From Sceloporus undulatus (Eukaryota > Chordata > Lepidosauria > Squamata > Phrynosomatidae): a stretch of 64,000 bases of DNA. The stretch is taken from the NCBI RefSeq assembly GCF_019175285.1, contig NC_056530.1:4930795-4994794 (forward strand), written 5' to 3'. The notes beneath the pieces were generated by a model, which made no database searches, had not been told where the DNA came from, and saw nothing but the letters and a program-made list of their open reading frames with translations. Below are positions 11,730 through 22,276 of the stretch, piece after piece. How positions within the stretch are numbered: the first letter of the stretch is position 1; each line of letters begins with the position of its first letter. The position numbers and the translations under genes are program-made.

Positions 11730-13137
11730 AGAAGATATATTAGTTCAACAGAAAATTATAACCCCTACTTTTCGCTCAATTCACACCAGTCTCAAACAGA
11801 AATAGAGAATTAATCAGTTATCAACTCTTTTTATCATCAATCAATTTTTAACAGTTCTTATCTAATATATCTAATATATATTCCCCAATACTGAATAAAG
11901 GATCTTTTAATTATCTTAACATATAAATTAGTCTAATTGCAGCTCACACTATAATATTCCCCAATCTTGCCATTTTTTCCAGCTTTTATAATCCTTATTT
12001 TCTATACACCAATATCACACTAAGCTTTACCACAGCGAATAAAATAGTGGGACACAGGAAATATAAAAAAGTATCAAATGTGATTAAATTATAAAAAATT
12101 ATATTTTTAACCTTATTTTCTTCATTGAAATTCTATTATATTCTATGACAATTTTCTAAATTTATATTCTTTTTCCCACTATTATACTATCACATGTCCT
12201 CCATAGCATTTTCCTTTATTTTCCTTTGACTCATTACTTCACAAAAAGCACTCTTGATCTTTTTCTTTCAACTACTTTTGCTGCGCTTGCTTGATTGAAA
12301 GCATATTCCTCAGCGTTTCAACATCCCTTTTATATTCTCTGTGTTTTTCTGCTCCTTATAGTAATCCTTTTAGTAGTAAACTACTCTTTCTGTCTCCTAT
12401 AGACTCTCTGCGGTTGTTCAGTCTTAATGTCTTAATGTCCTTTCTTTCCACCTCCTTATATGTTTCCAATTAAATGTCTCTGTTATCTAAATATCTCTCT
12501 TCTTTTTATTCTATTCAAATCCTCCTCTCTTTACCATCTTCCCCAGCGTTTTTACAGCTTTTACGACCTAATTGCTTTCACTTTACTGCTCTCCGTCATA
12601 AAGCCATTACAGAGTCCGCCGCTTCTCCTCCACTTTGCCTCCGCTCTTCCTCAGTTGTGTCCCATATATTTACAGAACTCACTTCTTTAAGAGGGATAAT
12701 AAGGTAGATGAAATATGAAAACCTCTGTTGATTTACTTTAGCTTAATGTTGTCTTCTGTTTGAAATGTGGATTTAGGAAATGCCACCACAAAGATGGTTG
12801 CTGAAGTGGTTGACTCAGCCCAATCAGCTCTACCTGGTCTGGAGCCTAGCAAAAAGGGGGAAAAACCCCAATTCCTGGCATTGACCTGGGGGAACCCCAG
12901 GGTGGGATCAAGTAAATAGATCCTCTTATGGGAGGGGCTATGGACGGGTCTAAACTTGTTCCCATTTACCATTCCTACATTCAGTGAGGAGCAACTCAAA
13001 CTTGCGTCCTCTCTCCTTTTCTCTCACACCGGAAGTCCATCAATATATGGTTATATACTGTAGTTTTTATATGTAATCTTTCTATTTTATATGGTTTTAA
13101 GTTATAGCATGTCACGCTGGGTCTATTGACTGTAAAG

Positions 13138-13185
13138 ACTGATTGATTGATTGATTGAGTGACTGATTGACTGACTGATTTAATG
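13138..13185. repeat. (GATT)n/(GACT)n microsatellite
   Basis: A short run of GATT and GACT tetranucleotide units just outside the 5' end of the L1. Confidence 0.9.
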
Positions 13186-14044
13186 TTTTTTTATATTAGA
13201 ATATAGTCTATTCTGGCTTAGCTCCTAGATGATGCTGGCTGGGAGTATTTTTTTTAACGTTCTGCCCCTAGATAAAAACAGAGACACATTTAGTTCATCA
13301 TCCTGCTTCCCACAGTGACCATGCCTTTGGGAAGCCTAGAACTCAGTATGTGAAATTAATAGCCCAGAGGTAGAGAGTTTTCTGCCCTTCGAGCATGTTG
13401 GAGTTGAGTGACCATGATACCTTATTATTGGCAATGCTGGCTGAAGCTGATGAGAGTTGAAGTCCAAATCATCTGGAAGGCCACATTTTCTTCACCCCAA
13501 GTAATTTTCCTCTGTTTTCCTCCCCCCAAATCTGTTATAGTCAGTGACATATGATCCCTGAATATGGAACATCCATTTAGCTGTTCAATCCATTTAGCTG
13601 TCAGCCAAGGATGACTGACAGACATATCCTTTAAATCTGCAAGCATCAGAAAGTTACTTTGCCAGGATTCAACTCCATTAATGTCACAGCCAGCAACTTT
13701 TGCAGTCTCCAAGTGTTTGTCAAGCCTGTCTTTAAAACATCTATGACGTCGGTTATAACCATACCTTGTGGTAGAAAACTGCACTCATTAACCATGCATT
13801 GCAGCTTTGACAAGAGACTTCCATGTCAGTAGGGCACTGACTCTGCTCTGGGTTTTAGTCCTCTATACAAGAACAATCTTTTATGTGTTTTGAGGTTAGG
13901 ATTCACCCAACACTTTGTTTAATATGAATGTTTAAAGTTCAGCTAGAATGCACCACTGTGGACTGACTGCTTCACTCAATGGGAGCCATTCGCTTTTTGT
14001 GAAATTGTGTTTCCTTTTGTCCATGCTAAAACCTCTGAAAATTG
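13186..14044. other. No supported feature
   Basis: About 860 bp. The minus-strand open frame at 13425-13784 has no recognisable domain, splice signal or repeat likeness. Nothing else was recognised. Confidence 0.35.
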
Positions 14045-14610
14045 CAGTCAATGGGTGGAAGAGGGTATTCCCAAATCATGGGAAACAGCCAATGTTTCAG
14101 TAACTCCTAAAGAAGGTAAAGACAATACGATAATGTCAAATTACAGGCCCATAGCCTTATTAAATATCGATTATAAAATCTTCACAAGTATAACTGCCAA
14201 CAGATTGAAAAAGATTTTAGTAGACACAATAACCACAGATCAGAACGGTTTTTTGCCCGGAAGACAGCTAAGGCACAACATAAGAACAATTATAAACACA
14301 ATAGAATATTACACTATCCATAAAGACAAGAAAATGGCACTCATCTTTGTTGATGCTGAAAAGGTCTTTGACTGCATAAAATGGAAATTCATGTTTCAAG
14401 TCCTAAAAACTATGGGTCTGGGAAAAAATTGTTTAGAAAATCTAGTTCATCTATATTCAGACCAGAAAATTCAGATAATTATAAATGGACAGAAAACCAA
14501 CTACATATTGGTTGAAAAAGGTACGAAACAGGGGTGCCCGCTATCCCCGTTACTTTGTATAACAACTCTGGAAGTGTTGAATAATGCAATCAGATCAAAC
14601 AAAAAGTACC

Positions 14611-15228
14611 AGTACCATCAGGGGCTAGCCTGAAGAAGGAGGCTCCTCCCTCCCTAACTGTCATCTTTCAGCCTCTGAGGGAGAGAGAAGGCTGGCCAGT
14701 ACCATCAGGGGCTGGCCTGAAGACAGAGGCTCCTCCCTCCCTAACTGTCATCATTCGGCCTCTGAGGGAGAGAGAAGGCTGGCCCAGTACCATCAGGGGC
14801 TAGCCTGAAGAAAGAGGCTCCTCCCTCCCTAACTGTCATCGTTCGACTTCTGAGGGAGAGAGAAGGCTGGCCCAGTACCATCAGGGGCTAGCCTGAAGAC
14901 AGAGACTCCTCCCTCCCTAACTGTCATCGTTCGGCCTCTGAGGGAGAGAGAAGGCTGGCCCAGTACCATCAGGGGCTAGCCTGAAGAAGAAGGAGAGCCC
15001 TCCCTCCGGTCCATCTGCCTTGGTCCAGGCCTCAGAGGGAGAGAAGAATGCTGGACCTGATTCCCTCCCCCCCCTCACCATTCCCTTCTCCTTTTGTGTC
15101 GTGTCTTTTAGATTGTAAGCCTGTGGGCAGGGAACTGTCTGTTATCCCCTCTATTGTAAACCGCTCGGATTCCCAGTGATTGGGCGGTATATAAATAAAA
15201 CCTATTATTATTATTATATTAAAAAAAT
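14611..15228 (+). mobile_element. L2-type 3' end with 88-bp minisatellite, 5 units
   Basis: Five tandem units begin with AGTACCATCAGGGGCTAGCC at 14611, 14698, 14786, 14874 and 14962, a spacing of 87-88 bp. After them come a non-repeated 3' block, GTAAACCGCTCGGATTCCC, GCGGTATATAAATAAAACC and a run of ATT units. Related units occur at 16.6, 37.9-38.2, 39.9 and 49 kb. At 38.2 kb the array joins directly to an L2 reading frame. This copy is therefore best read as a 5'-truncated L2 whose 3' end carries the array. It sits in the L1 RT domain. Confidence 0.85.
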
Positions 15229-15970
15229 AAGGGGAGTTAGAACTAAAGGGTACGAGCATAAGATCAGGGCATATGCAGATGATATGGTGATAATGTTGGA
15301 AGATCCAAAGGAAAGTATAGAATACATTTTAATGGAATTGAATGAATTTGGAAATTTATCTGGAATTAAAATGAATAAAGAAAAAACATTAATGATTACA
15401 AAAAATATGAAGCTGAAGAAAGATGAAGAACTATCAAGGAAAACAGGAATTAAGATTGTAAAAAAAGTAAGATACTTAGGTATATGGATAACAAGTAAGA
15501 ATACTGAACTGTTTGAAAACAACTATAAAAAGTACGGGGTCAAATTAGGAAAGACTTGCAGATGTGGAACAATATGGAGTTATCTCTACTAGGAAAAGAT
15601 GAATGTATTACCAAAAATAATGTTTTTGTACCAAAATTTACCTATAATCACAAAAGACAAAGTGTTTACAGATTGGAATAAGGACATTAAAGAATTTCTA
15701 AGAAAAGGCGAGAAGGCTAGAATTAAAATGCAAACTATGAAAAAAGAAAATATTAAAGGCGGCTGTGCACTTCCAGATTTGAAAACGTACTATTGGGCAT
15801 GTGGATTGGAGTGGGTTCTGGATTGGATAAAGGCTGATGATAGAAAACTGTTAAGCATAGTCATGTAATATGAGATTTGGATGGCATGCCTATCTCTGGT
15901 ACCAAAAACAACATGTTGACATAGACTTTGTACACCATGCAGTCCGCAAACCTCTATTGAGAATCTGGAA

Positions 15971-16315
15971 CAGTGGTAGGCAATCTTTTTGAGCCGGGGG
16001 CCGGGTTGCTGTCCCTCAGACAACTGGGGGGCCGAAGCCAAAAAATAAATAATTAAATAATTTTTTGAAAAATTAAATATATAAATAAACCAGGACAAAT
16101 GTAGGACAAAATTTTCAAATGGAAGACACTTTTTTTAAAAAAATGGAGGACACACGAAAAAATTTGCTGATTTTTTTAAAAAAATGTTAATATAAATGCA
16201 TGTTTCCGAGGCTTCTATAGACAATTGCCCCCCAAAGGCCTAGATGGCAATCGGCGGCAGGACTGGGCTGGGACCGGTCCCAAGGCCTCGCCGGGCCGCA
16301 GGTTGCCTACCCCTG
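15971..16315 (+). mobile_element. hAT-like MITE with 8-bp target duplication
   Basis: The 345-bp element starts CAGTGGTAGGCAATC and ends GGTTGCCTACCCCTG, which are imperfect inverted ends. It is flanked by the perfect 8-bp direct repeat ATCTGGAA (15963-15970 and 16316-16323). Removing element and one repeat restores the surrounding L1 sequence. Eight-bp duplications and CAGxG ends are hAT hallmarks. A related, much larger element with the same left end lies at 45200-47041. Confidence 0.95.
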
Positions 16316-16619
16316 ATCTGGAATATAGTCAAAAAAAGATATTACCAAAAAATCCCAACATGGGTGTCTACCCAGGAAGATGGGAGGAAAACAAAATTTG
16401 GCTAAGGTACAAAGACCTATTACAAATAAACAAAAAAGGAGAGACAGACATAAAATCTAAGGAAGAACTGGAACTGGAGGGCAAAGACATCCAATGGTTT
16501 GGATATTTACAGATAAAATCCAAATTTAAACAGGATAGCATTAAAGAAGGGTTTGAAACAGAAGAAAATGAAATAGACAAGGTAATCTGGAATAAGGAAA
16601 AAGGCAAGATAGCAACATT

Positions 16620-16800
16620 ATCCGTAACTGTCATCCTTGGGCCTGTGAGGGAGAGAACAGGCTAGCCTGAAGACACAGTATTCTTGACTGTATATTATAT
16701 TGTAACATGTTTAAAATGTATATTCCCTTTGAACTTGGAAACCGCTTTGATCTTCCAGGAAAAGCGGTATAGAAATAAAATAAATAAATAAATAAATAAA
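16620..16800 (+). mobile_element. L2-type 3' end with one minisatellite unit
   Basis: One unit (TAACTGTCATCCTTGGGCC then GTGAGGGAGAGAACAGGC) is followed by GAAACCGCTTTGATCTTCC, AAAAGCGGTATAGAAATAAA and a TAAA run. The unit matches those at 14.6-15 kb but the 3' block differs, so this is another subfamily. It lies inside the same plus-strand L1. Confidence 0.8.
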
Positions 16801-17337
16801 TAATAAATTATATAAAATACTTATATCTTGGGATTTGGAAAATGAAACTGTAACAGACTGCATGACGAGGTGGGCACAATTAGTATGGACGATTGGGAAA
16901 ACTCTTTTTAAAAACTATGAAATTTACGGTAGCACAGGACCTTAAAGAAAATTATGTTAAAGTATATAATAGATGGTACTTTACACCGGTCAAAATTGCA
17001 AAAATGTACAAACTATGCAATGATAGGTGTTGGAAATGCAGGACTGAGAGAGGTTCATATTATCATATGCGGTGGGGATGCTGTAAAATCAAGATATTTT
17101 GGAAAAATATACATTGTATAATACAGAAGATGTTTAATATAAAACACCCCATGGTCCCAGAACTGTATTTACTAAATATGACTGGATTTTTAGGATACGC
17201 AATAGAAAAATCTTACTGGAAAATTATTCTGTATTTTGTATCAGCAGCTAGAATAATTTTGGCAACAAGTTGGAAAAATGGAAAAGTACCAGAGATAGAT
17301 GAGTGGATACAAAAAATAATGGATCTAAGAGAAAGCT

Positions 17338-17420
17338 CCCACCCCCGGCATGCTGCTTCATCCCTGGAGGGTGGAAACTCTGCCCCCAGCACGGCGAACC
17401 AAAAAGGCTCGCCATCACTG
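17338..17420 (-). mobile_element. hAT-like MITE end
   Basis: On the minus strand it begins CAGTGATGGCGAGCCTTTTT, resembling the hAT ends in this window. Only about 80 bp is present, joined directly to the truncated end of the plus L1. Confidence 0.5.
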
Positions 17421-18484
17421 GTTTACGTTCTTCAGCACAGCTCTATGATCACCTTCTGGCAGCGTTGTGCTGGAGGACCTAGAGATTTCTGTAGAGAACA
17501 TATTACTCAAAACTGCAAATAATCAAAGCCACAAAAGTCAAAGCCACAGATGCGAAGAGTCAACTGTACATCTTCAATGCCATGCGTAGTGTATGCACCA
17601 TTTGTGTTCAGAGGCAGGATGGCCAAGATACAGCATGTGGAGACAGAGTATAAAATTTTAACAAGGCAAAGCTATACACCATCTCCTTTTTTTATCCTTC
17701 ACACCACTCACCTGTCTTTTGCATAGGCCATTTCACGGCTGGGGGAAACTATGGGACAGCAAAGGAATGCCCAACTATATTCCTATAGCTAGATACATAA
17801 TGGCAAAGACATCCTCTGGGAGCTCCCAGGGTCCTCTCGATGTCCTGGAAGAAGGCATCATCATCATTGTTTACATCATCGTGTACATTGTGTCTACAGT
17901 GACATAGCCAGAGACTTCTGCACCATTCCCTGCTCTCCACCAGCCACTAAATGGTCCAGTCAGAGGAGGACTGTGAGAGACAGGTGAGTTTTTTTGTCAT
18001 AGGGTGGTATTGAATTCATCCTTCCACAAGGAACTAAAGATGACAAGCACTGGTATTATATCTCTAAGAGGATGGCAGCCCACACTTTTAGGTGCTAGTT
18101 GCCTGGAGGCAAGGAAGGGCAACTGCCTTCTTGCACTACTTATAGGATTCCCAGAAGCATGAGGCTGGTCACTTTGGGAAATTAGAGAGCTAGATGGTCT
18201 CAGCTTTTCCTCTTGTACTGAAGCGCATAGCTATCCATTTTGCGGCCTATGCCTAATGATGCAATATGTATTCCACCCCTCATCAATTGTGAACATAATC
18301 AACAGAAAAACCACTTATTCATAACCATCCCCAAGCCATCACACCAGGAATGGATCCAAGGATCAATTTTGTTAGTGGATTTTGTTAGTCTCTGGGCTGC
18401 AAAATAGATAGAGAGGTGCAATGTATTGTTTTTCTGGTTTGCTTAAATGACAACTATGAGCAACTTTTCAAAGAAGGTTTTCCA
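17421..18484. other. No supported feature
   Basis: About 1.06 kb. The complementary ATG frames at 17719-17907 (+) and 17749-17940 (-) overlap each other and have no recognisable motif. No repeat boundary was recognised. Confidence 0.35.
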
Positions 18485-19085
18485 CATATGCGTGCATGTT
18501 GTTGTTTGTTGATGTTGTTGTTGTAGTTGACTACGACTCATGGCAGCCCTGTGGATGAGACATCTCCAAGACAACCTTATCTTCCACTGTTCTGATTGGT
18601 CTTGCAAATTCAATCCTGCAGCCTCCGTGATTGAGTCCATCCATCTGGCCTGTGGTCTTCCTCTCTACTACCCTTTATCTTTCCCATCATTATTAATAGT
18701 AAAAAAATAAAACAACAATAACAACAACAACATTGTTTTTTCTCGTGTTGTGGCCAAAGTACGAAAGCCTCAATTTTATCATCTTGGCTTCCAATGAGAT
18801 TTTAGGCTTGATCTATTCAAGGACTCATTTGTTTGTCCTTTTGGCTAGTCACAGTCCTCAGCAATCTCCTTCAGCACTACATCTCACAAGAATGTATTTT
18901 CTTCCAATTTCTTTACTGTCCAGCTCTCACATCCATACATGGTAATGGGGAATACAATGGCTTGAACAATTCTAACTTTAGCGCTCAGTTTAATATCTTT
19001 AGAATCGTGTCTAGTTCACCTATACCTTCCCTTCTCATTCCTTGTCTTCTTCTTATTTCTTGACTTCAGTCACCATTCTGATAAA
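18485..19085 (-). mobile_element. RTE/BovB-like LINE fragment
   Basis: A TTG-rich run leads into the same block as 675-852. A 60-bp A-rich interruption follows (18685-18735), then a long block containing GTGGCCAAAGTACGAAAGCC and CTCTCACATCCATACATGG. On the minus strand the latter reads MYG in a frame close to RTE's VFPxxMYGCESW block, with KVRIVQAIVFPITMYGCESW recoverable. Stops are present. Of the three RTE-like fragments here it is the most complete. Confidence 0.65.
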
Positions 19086-19096
19086 TGTTTGATTCT

Positions 19097-19330
19097 AGGT
19101 TCCAGGATCCTGTGTGGAAAACAAAATCTGTGGATGTTCAAGTCTCATTAAATACAATGGCATAGTAAAATGGTGTCCCTTGTATAAAATGGCAAGATCA
19201 AGGTTTGTTTTTTGAAATATGGATATAGATATTCAAACTGTGAATGATTAAATCTGTGGCTAAGGCATCTGTAGATACTAAGGGCTGCTTGTACCTTAGT
19301 ATTGTGCTTGTACTCAAGCCCCAACCTAGG
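19097..19330 (-). mobile_element. pogo/Tigger-like MITE fragment
   Basis: It shares words with the complete copies at 31285-31499 and 42894-43111, including TTCAAGTCTCATTAAATACA and ATGGCATAGTAAAATGGTGT, in the opposite orientation. The ends are eroded. Confidence 0.65.
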
Positions 19331-19864
19331 AACTGAGAATGCTGACAAAATGGTAGATGAAGTATCCATGGCTGGTCATATCTCCTCCTCCTGAAGTTCT
19401 TTCACCAAATATCTCCTCCTGCATGCATAAGGCAAACATGCAATCTAAGTTGTTCTTGCAGGTGTGAGGGGAGGGCCAGGGAACAAAAGGTCTAAGGTAG
19501 GAACCTCTGCAACTACTTCCCTTTTTGACTAGCTATTTCTTCATCATCTCATGTGCCTCTTTGCTGCCTTTCCTGGTCAGATTAGTAAATGGCTGTAGTA
19601 GTCATCTCCAAGGGTCAACAGCTGCCAAAGCAAGGCTAGGACATAGAGGTTTTGCAAGCATAGCTACACTCCACTGCTTTTTGGCCTATGAAAAGATTTC
19701 TTCAGTGTTGTCAACCAAGCAGCACTTAATAGCTATCTCTCCAAGGTCCCCAAAAGCCAGAGGGACATATTAGAGGTGATACTGTTGCTTCCTGCGCTGC
19801 AGAGACTGAGTTTCCCACAACTGCTGTGGCAGAAGTACTTACAATGTAGAATGAGGAATACACA
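19331..19864. other. No supported feature
   Basis: About 530 bp with short open frames only. No repeat or coding signature was recognised. Confidence 0.35.
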
Positions 19865-19868
19865 TAAA

Positions 19869-20099
19869 GAGGAGCCCTGGTGGCGCAGTGGTTAAATGCC
19901 TGTACTGCAACCACTCACTCAAAACCATCAGGTTGTGAGTTCAAGACCAGCAAAAGGGCTCAAGCTCAACTCAGGCTTGCATCCTTCTGAAGTTGCTAAA
20001 ATGAGTACCCAGACTGTTGGGGGAAAATTGGCTTACAGTTGTAAACCACTTAGACACTGCTTCACTGAAAATGAAGCTTGTTTGTTTGTTTGTTTGTTG
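19869..20099 (+). mobile_element. tRNA-derived SINE, complete
   Basis: GAGCCCTGGTGGCGCAGTGG then TTAAATGCC is the A-box region, and GGTTGTGAGTTCAAGACC the B-box. A body with AGTACCCAGACTGTTGGGGG and a tail with GTAAACCACTTAGACACTGC ending in a GTTT run follow. Possible 7-bp target duplications TAAAGAG lie at 19865-19871 and 20100-20106, the left one overlapping the first bases. Minus and plus relatives are at 9.84 and 57.92 kb. Transcription would have been by RNA polymerase III. Confidence 0.9.
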
Positions 20100-20106
20100 T
20101 AAAGAG

Positions 20107-20589
20107 AAGTGCAGTTGACTCTTGCCTTCCTTCTGGCTAATCAGAGTGATCTCTTGAACTTTGAATGAAGGAGCACTTGAAAGATCTGGTTGTTCCCTTC
20201 TGTTTTCTTTTCTTCAAGAACAAGAATTAGCAACTAAAGTGGTGCACTTGATTTTTTTATATTTGTCTTGCATGCCTGCAGGGCAAATGAAGTGGTGCAT
20301 GCACAGGGATGTAACTAAGCACCAAACAAGTTGTTACATAAGAAATCAAAATATATTGACATTTAGACTAGTACTGCCCAAAGATGCCATGAGATAAAAA
20401 TGTGATTGTATCAGCACTGGAGAAATAATCCAGATTGACATTGCTTTAATTGCCACATATCAGTACTACAGAATCCTAGAACTGGTAGTTCTCCTGTATA
20501 TGTGTCTAGCATACAGAGATCACCTTGAGATAAAGAAGATTATATGGTAGTGCTCTTCAATTTACCTCATGTAATGGACCAACAATTCC
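20107..20589. other. No supported feature
   Basis: About 480 bp of low-GC sequence with no recognised gene or repeat. Confidence 0.35.
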
Positions 20590-20835
20590 ACACACAAACA
20601 TCGTGTGTGCCAAGGACTGCTACCATGTTTGTTGCTTCGAGTCACTTTGGAGGTATGCTATTTAAATGAGAGAGACCGGAAGCCATGCCGAAGCGACACT
20701 CCAGTCCTAAAGACTGGAGCGCAGCTTTGGCACAGTTTCTGGCCTCTTAAGATGTGTGTGTCATTTAAAAAGCATACCTCTAAAGTGACCCAAAGCAGCT
20801 TTATTTTGGCCTGTATGTACGGGCCCATAGTTTCC
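20590..20835. mobile_element. Foldback MITE
   Basis: The sequence is a long imperfect palindrome centred at about 20710, where CTCCAGTCCTAAAGACTGGAG-like halves meet. The left arm (20632-20709) includes GTCACTTTGGAGGTATGC. The right arm (20712-20797) includes GCATACCTCTAAAGTGAC. An outer block reads GGCCTGTATGTACGGGCCC. Such hairpin structure is typical of foldback MITEs. The superfamily and target duplication are not clear. Confidence 0.75.
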
Positions 20836-21019
20836 TGGAAACTCACTACAGACTGACACCAGTCCATGGACCACTACTTTTAAATAGCATCACAATAAGG
20901 GATAAACTAAGCAGCACATACAGAATTAAAAAAAAAACCCTTTCTTGTGGCATAATTTTTTAGAATAAAGAGGTATTCTCTGATTTCCATTTTTGTGCTA
21001 AGGTTATCCTAAGGGTGAT

Positions 21020-21764
21020 CACATATTAAAGAATTTTACCATACTCTTTCTCGGTATCATCATTTACCATATTCAATAAATACACCTCAGGCATTTTCTG
21101 TAAAGTAATACCTAACATTTCTGATAATGAAGTATTTATCATATCCCAATATTTCCCTACCTCTTTGCAAGACCACCAGCAGTGAAAGAAAGAAAGTGCC
21201 CTGTTCCTTTTTGCATTTCCAACATAGGGGAGATTTATTTTTGTACATTTTAGAGATTTTTCAGGTGTTAAATACCATCGGAGATATATTTTGTAGTAAT
21301 TTTCTCTCATTCTTTGTGAGGCTGAATATTTAGAAATGTTACGCCACGATTTTTCCCACTTTGCCAAGTCCAGGTTATGACCAATATTTTTCACCCATTT
21401 TATCATCACGTCTTTGACCACCTCTGTCTCCAATTTCTCCTGTAACAGAATCTTATAAAGTTTCCCAACCGTTCCTTTTTTCTTATCCATATGATATCTC
21501 TCCACAATTTGTCTATAGGGGGACCAGTTAATTTAATGACTTTCTCTTGCTAACTCTTCTTGAGATTTTAATTTCATCTCCCCTCCATATCTTTTCAGTA
21601 AAATTTTATAAGTAAGCCAATTTTCATCCTATATCATTTCCATTCTTTGATATGTAGGGAGACCCAGTCCAATAGTTTCATCATTATTCTTTTTTTGTAT
21701 CTTTCCCATATATCTAATAAAGATCTTCTAATACAGTGAGTATTAAAAATTTTGTTCGTTTTCT
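21020..21764 (-). mobile_element. L1 LINE A, 3' piece (ORF2 C-terminus)
   Basis: The minus frame 21026-21505 is open for 159 codons and encodes an L1 ORF2 C-terminal region (KWVKNIGHNLDLAKWEKSW, LRWYLTPEKSLKCTKINLPY). Upstream, up to 21764, the frame reads IRRSLLDIWERYK. This continues the minus L1 that resumes at 26178, where the corresponding end reads YLVYGKEKINKK. The two pieces are one L1 split by the plus-strand L1 between them. The true 3' end is missing near 21020. Confidence 0.9.
21750..21764. repeat. Target duplication of inserted L1, left
   Basis: TTTTGTTCGTTTTCT here matches TTTTGTTTATTTTCT at 26178-26192 at 13 of 15 positions. Both differences fall in one CG/TA pair, as expected from CpG decay. 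The two copies bracket the plus-strand L1. Confidence 0.8.
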
Positions 21765-22095
21765 GGAAAAAGGTATTCCATGTACTAGAAAAGGGGAAAA
21801 TAGACATCTGCTGTATTCAAGAAACTAAAATTAGGAAAGAAGAAGAAAAATATCTTAAAAATCCAAAATTAGGTCAAAGCTTTATTTTGGCAGGGGATAA
21901 GAAAACAATGGGGTGGTAATCTATGTTAAAAACCATATTAAAGGGAAATAAATATTTATGGATGATGAAGGCAGAAGGTTGCAATAGAAATTAATCTGGA
22001 AGGGAAAATACCTTGGTTATAGGAATATATGGCCCAATCGGCAATACAGCAAATTTCTATACATAATTAACAAAGAAGATACAAACTTAAATTAT

Positions 22096-22276
22096 AATAA
22101 ATAAATAAATAAATAAATAAAATTTATTTGTATCCCACCCCTCTGAGAACAATCGGGGCGGCTAACAAGTTAAAAATACAAAACATATCAAATCCCTAGT
22201 ACCCTCCCCCCTTAAAAAGGTATTAAATCTAATAGAGAATTAAAACAATACAAGTTAAAACTGACCCAAAGGTCAA
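22096..22276 (-). mobile_element. LINE 3' tail inside L1 B
   Basis: A TAAA run followed by ATTTGTATCCCACCCCTCTG and CAATCGGGGCGGCTAACAAG is the minus-strand tail hairpin also seen at 33.13 and 37.5 kb. It interrupts the L1 endonuclease region. Confidence 0.7.

Larger units (their letters stand above)
7829..13040 (-). mobile_element. L1 LINE, nearly full length, dead
   Basis: On the minus strand this runs from a 5' region near 13.04 kb through ORF1 and ORF2 to a 3' end at 7829. The end reads CAATAAAAATTAAAAATTAA on that strand. ORF1 lies at about 10.7-11.73 kb, and ORF2 starts at 10376 (MKIISWNV). ORF2 shows endonuclease words (GDIICIQETKIKPNETKYL), RT words (NYRPISLINVDYKIFATIM, then VDTEKAFDKVNR) and EKGTRQGCPSSPLL. 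Many stops and frameshifts break both frames. A SINE (9842-10072), a MITE half (8100-8232) and a (CTTT)n run lie inside. The length, about 5.2 kb less inserts, is close to a full vertebrate L1. Confidence 0.9.
14045..17332 (+). mobile_element. L1 LINE ORF2, 5' and 3' truncated, with three insertions
   Basis: The plus strand encodes the RT of L1 ORF2. Its words include SNYRPIALLNIDYKIFTSIT, ALIFVDAEKVFDCIKWKF and EKGTKQGCPLSPLL, and after an insert the catalytic IRAYADDMVIML. It continues through the C-terminal region with a zinc knuckle (CWKCRTERGSYYHMRWGC, 17.03 kb) to DEWIQKIMDL at 17.33 kb. Three younger inserts interrupt it: 14611-15228, 15971-16315 and 16620-16800. Coding sequence rejoins across each. 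It lacks the endonuclease and the 3' end. Confidence 0.9.

Noticed and set aside
14007-14633. A cellular reverse transcriptase-like gene (208 codons open)
   Set aside because: It is L1 ORF2, interrupted by an insertion just before the catalytic YADD and lacking both ends.
14611-15060. Regular repeats that might suggest a CRISPR array
   Set aside because: The units are 87-88 bp and nearly identical throughout, with no unique spacers. The context is a vertebrate LINE 3' end.
19869-20099. tRNA gene
   Set aside because: A- and B-boxes are present but no cloverleaf with an anticodon stem can be formed. The sequence is a SINE with sister copies.
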